Source of the DNA: Rhizobiaceae bacterium
GTDB taxonomy: Bacteria; Pseudomonadota; Alphaproteobacteria; Rhizobiales; Rhizobiaceae
Assembly (NCBI GenBank): GCA_013214695.1
Contig: JABSRX010000084.1
Span: forward strand, 1-35,434
DNA: 35,434 nt
Direction: 5' to 3'
Made by a program: the position numbers and the translations under genes. This document shows positions 34,174 to 35,434 of the stretch, piece by piece (position 1 is the first letter of the stretch; every line of letters starts with the position of its first letter). The notes beneath the pieces were generated by a model. It did no database searches. It was not told the origin of the DNA and worked only from the letters and a program-made list of their open reading frames with translations.

Positions 34174-34584
34174 ATGTCTGATTCCAACAATAATGAACTT
34201 TTAACAGAACTGACAGCAGAGATTGTTTCGGCTTATGTTAGTAACAATCCAATGGCTGCTGATCAGTTGCCTTCTTTAATACAGTCTACATTTCAAACCG
34301 TCAGCTCTCTCTCGGCCGCGCCGTCGCAGACCACGGCCCCCAACAAGGAGCCGGCCGTGCCGATCAAGAAGTCGGTCACCAATGAGTACATCATCTGCCT
34401 GGAAAACGGCAAAAAGTTCAAATCGCTGAAGCGTCACCTGATGGCCCATCACGGCCTGACACCGGACGAATACCGCAAACGCTGGGGCCTCAGCCCCGAC
34501 TATCCCATGGTCGCTCCGGCCTATGCCGAACGCCGCTCCAAACTCGCCAAAGACATCGGCCTCGGCCGCAAAGGCGGCGAATAG
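34174..34584 (+). CDS. mucR: MucR/Ros-family zinc-finger transcriptional regulator
   Basis: A 136-residue regulator typical of alphaproteobacteria. The N-terminal part (1-45) is a helical oligomerisation segment (LLTELTAEIVSAYVSNNPMA), then a linker, then the Ros-type zinc finger EYIICLENGKKFKSLKRHLM and HHGLTPDEYRKRWGLSPDYP. Potential metal ligands are Cys75, His88 and His92 or His93; the second Cys of a classical C2H2 finger is Asn78, as some MucR proteins have a non-Cys residue there. MucR proteins silence AT-rich genes for exopolysaccharide, motility and virulence. The first 45 codons are AT-rich (TTA, AAT, ACA), the rest GC-rich. The stop codon is followed at once by a GC-rich repeat. 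Confidence 0.92.
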   Translation: MSDSNNNELLTELTAEIVSAYVSNNPMAADQLPSLIQSTFQTVSSLSAAPSQTTAPNKEPAVPIKKSVTNEYIICLENGKKFKSLKRHLMAHHGLTPDEYRKRWGLSPDYPMVAPAYAERRSKLAKDIGLGRKGGE

Positions 34585-34895
34585 CGGCGGCGAGCTGCGA
34601 CGGCGAGCGGCGGCGAGCGCCGAGCGGCGCGCTAAAACAGTTGATAGAGCTGGGGGGGGCGGCTGAGGGAGTGCGGCCGTTTCCACCGCTTCTTCCAAAC
34701 AACGCATAAATCGGCAGCTTTTGGCTGCAAACGCGCCCCAAAATACCGCATTAAGTGTGATTCCACGCCGCTGGCGGCTTCCAATTACCATTTTGCGCGC
34801 TATCAAGGGGCGGCGGCGCTGGCGCCGCCGCCGGCACAGTTTGCTGCCGCCATGACGACGACGGGGGTTTGCTGCTCCCATTGGGGAGAAAGCAC
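34585..34895. other. Intergenic region with GC repeat and two hairpins
   Basis: 34585-34632 is a GC-rich imperfect repeat (CGGCGGCGAG, CGGCGAGCGG and similar) directly after the mucR TAG. 34809-34819 and 34822-34832 form a perfect 11-bp GC stem around 2 nt (GGCGGCGGCGC with GCGCCGCCGCC). CTCCC (34875-34879) can pair with GGGAG (34884-34888), which overlaps the ribosome-binding site of the next gene. No gene was seen. Confidence 0.65.
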
Positions 34896-35369
34896 ATGAC
34901 CATCACCGACAACGACCTCTACGAGGCACGCACCGCCTGGGGCGAGGCGCTGATTGCCATCGCTAAGGCCTATGAGGCCGGCGGCATCGACGCGGCGCGC
35001 CCGGTGGCCGAAGAGGTGCTCGACACCGCCTATGGCTACAATCTCGGCCCGGTTCTGTTCAAGCCGACCATGGCCAGCGGCGAAAAAACCTTCCGCCCGA
35101 CCCGCAACGGCGCGCTGGCCTATTTTGTCGGCCATGACGCGGAGTTCCCGCTGGATGGTGGCTTCGGCCTGAAGGGCTGGCGCCATGTCACCACCGAATC
35201 CGCCGCCCAGTTCATCGAGGGTGAAATCGGCCTGTGGATGGGCCGTGTCGACATGACCGACAAGGACGGCAAGGTGACCAGCGTCGACAAGAGCTTTGGC
35301 TACAAGAAAGACGCCGACGGCGTGATGCGCATCGTGCTGCACCACTCGTCCTTGCCCTACCAGCCCTAA
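34896..35369 (+). CDS. SnoaL/NTF2-like protein (family often annotated as phosphoribosyl-AMP cyclohydrolase)
   Basis: A 157-residue protein starting at ATG 34896 with GGGGAGAAA 7 nt before it. The sequence has the order of a SnoaL-like fold: an N-terminal helix with EARTAWGEALIAIAKAYEAG, TAYGYNLGPVLFKPT, a beta region (ALAYFVGHDAEFPLDGGFG), GLKGWRHV, and the C-terminal strands KSFGYKKDADGVMRIVLHHS ending SSLPYQP. Close relatives are often named phosphoribosyl-AMP cyclohydrolase although they lack that enzyme's metal-binding motifs; I regard that name as doubtful. Function is unknown. No signal peptide is visible, so a cytoplasmic location is expected. Confidence 0.75.
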   Translation: MTITDNDLYEARTAWGEALIAIAKAYEAGGIDAARPVAEEVLDTAYGYNLGPVLFKPTMASGEKTFRPTRNGALAYFVGHDAEFPLDGGFGLKGWRHVTTESAAQFIEGEIGLWMGRVDMTDKDGKVTSVDKSFGYKKDADGVMRIVLHHSSLPYQP

Positions 35370-35376
35370 GGCGCGC

Positions 35377-35434
35377 TTACCTCTTATCTGCATCGTCCCA
35401 GTCTAGCATCGGCACGGTGCCGACCTGTTCCAGA
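35377..35434 (-). CDS. 3' end of a minus-strand gene (partial)
   Basis: On the minus strand a frame entering from the window edge reads LEQVGTVPMLDWDDADKR and stops at TAA (35379-35377), 7 nt past the stop of the convergent SnoaL-like gene. The codons look coding, but 18 residues are too few to name a family. Confidence 0.45.
   Translation of the reverse strand, partial: LEQVGTVPMLDWDDADKR

Noticed and set aside
1-35434. CRISPR arrays, tRNA/rRNA genes, insertion sequences, att sites, origins
   Set aside because: No regularly spaced repeats of CRISPR type, no cloverleaf with a TTCGA loop, and no transposase or integrase motif was found on reading both strands.

Overview
The window looks like a chromosomal accessory segment from an alphaproteobacterium. 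The main evidence is a MucR/Ros-family regulator (34174-34584), GC-rich DNA with GC-ending codons, and gene types common in that class (inositol catabolism genes, Gfo/Idh/MocA oxidoreductases, a GMP-synthase-like amidotransferase beside a glutamine-synthetase-like ligase). No rRNA, tRNA, CRISPR array, transposase or integrase was seen.

Layout. (1) 1-260: the 3' end of a GcvT-like aminomethyltransferase/dehydrogenase. (2) 458-3816: a compact three-gene cassette of adenylating enzyme, MBOAT membrane acyltransferase and acyl carrier protein, arranged like dltA-dltB-dltC but with no dltD. (3) 3848-7955: a cytochrome P450 and a glutamine-synthetase-like ligase flanked by two class I glutamine amidotransferase-like proteins on the other strand, which resembles a gamma-glutamylation module. 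(4) 8232-11022: ThuA-like, Gfo/Idh/MocA and SDR genes, probably carbohydrate related, followed by a convergent fatty-acid hydroxylase (11040-12068). (5) 12196-16461, minus strand: an EamA transporter, iolG, iolB, a remnant of a TIM-barrel sugar isomerase, and an orphan periplasmic sugar-binding protein with a strong terminator. (6) 16921-21717: an oxalate operon of GntR regulator with a palindromic operator, oxalyl-CoA decarboxylase, formyl-CoA transferase and a stand-alone protein resembling the 10-formyl-THF hydrolase domain. (7) 21849-28271: two c-di-GMP proteins (one with a His-rich periplasmic region) around an acyl-CoA ligase and a four-helix membrane protein. (8) 28284-31336: an MBL-fold hydrolase and an alpha/beta hydrolase, each broken by one in-frame stop, with a VOC protein between them and a MarR regulator and operator. 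(9) 31446-35434: an APCDD1-like secreted protein divergent from a LysR regulator, a small secreted protein, MucR, a SnoaL-like protein and the 3' end of one more gene.

Functional links. The oxalate operon converts oxalate to formyl-CoA, CO2 and formate, and its third gene suggests a connection to the tetrahydrofolate one-carbon pool. The iol genes form only part of an inositol pathway; iolC, iolD and iolE are absent here. The dlt-like cassette predicts activation of an amino acid or similar acid, its loading onto a carrier protein, and transfer by a membrane acyltransferase.

A recurring feature is a GC-rich simple repeat built from GGCGGCGAG/GGCGGCGAC-type units. It appears at several places, including directly after the stop codons of iolB and mucR, inside an SDR gene, and as the hydrophobic core of a signal peptide.
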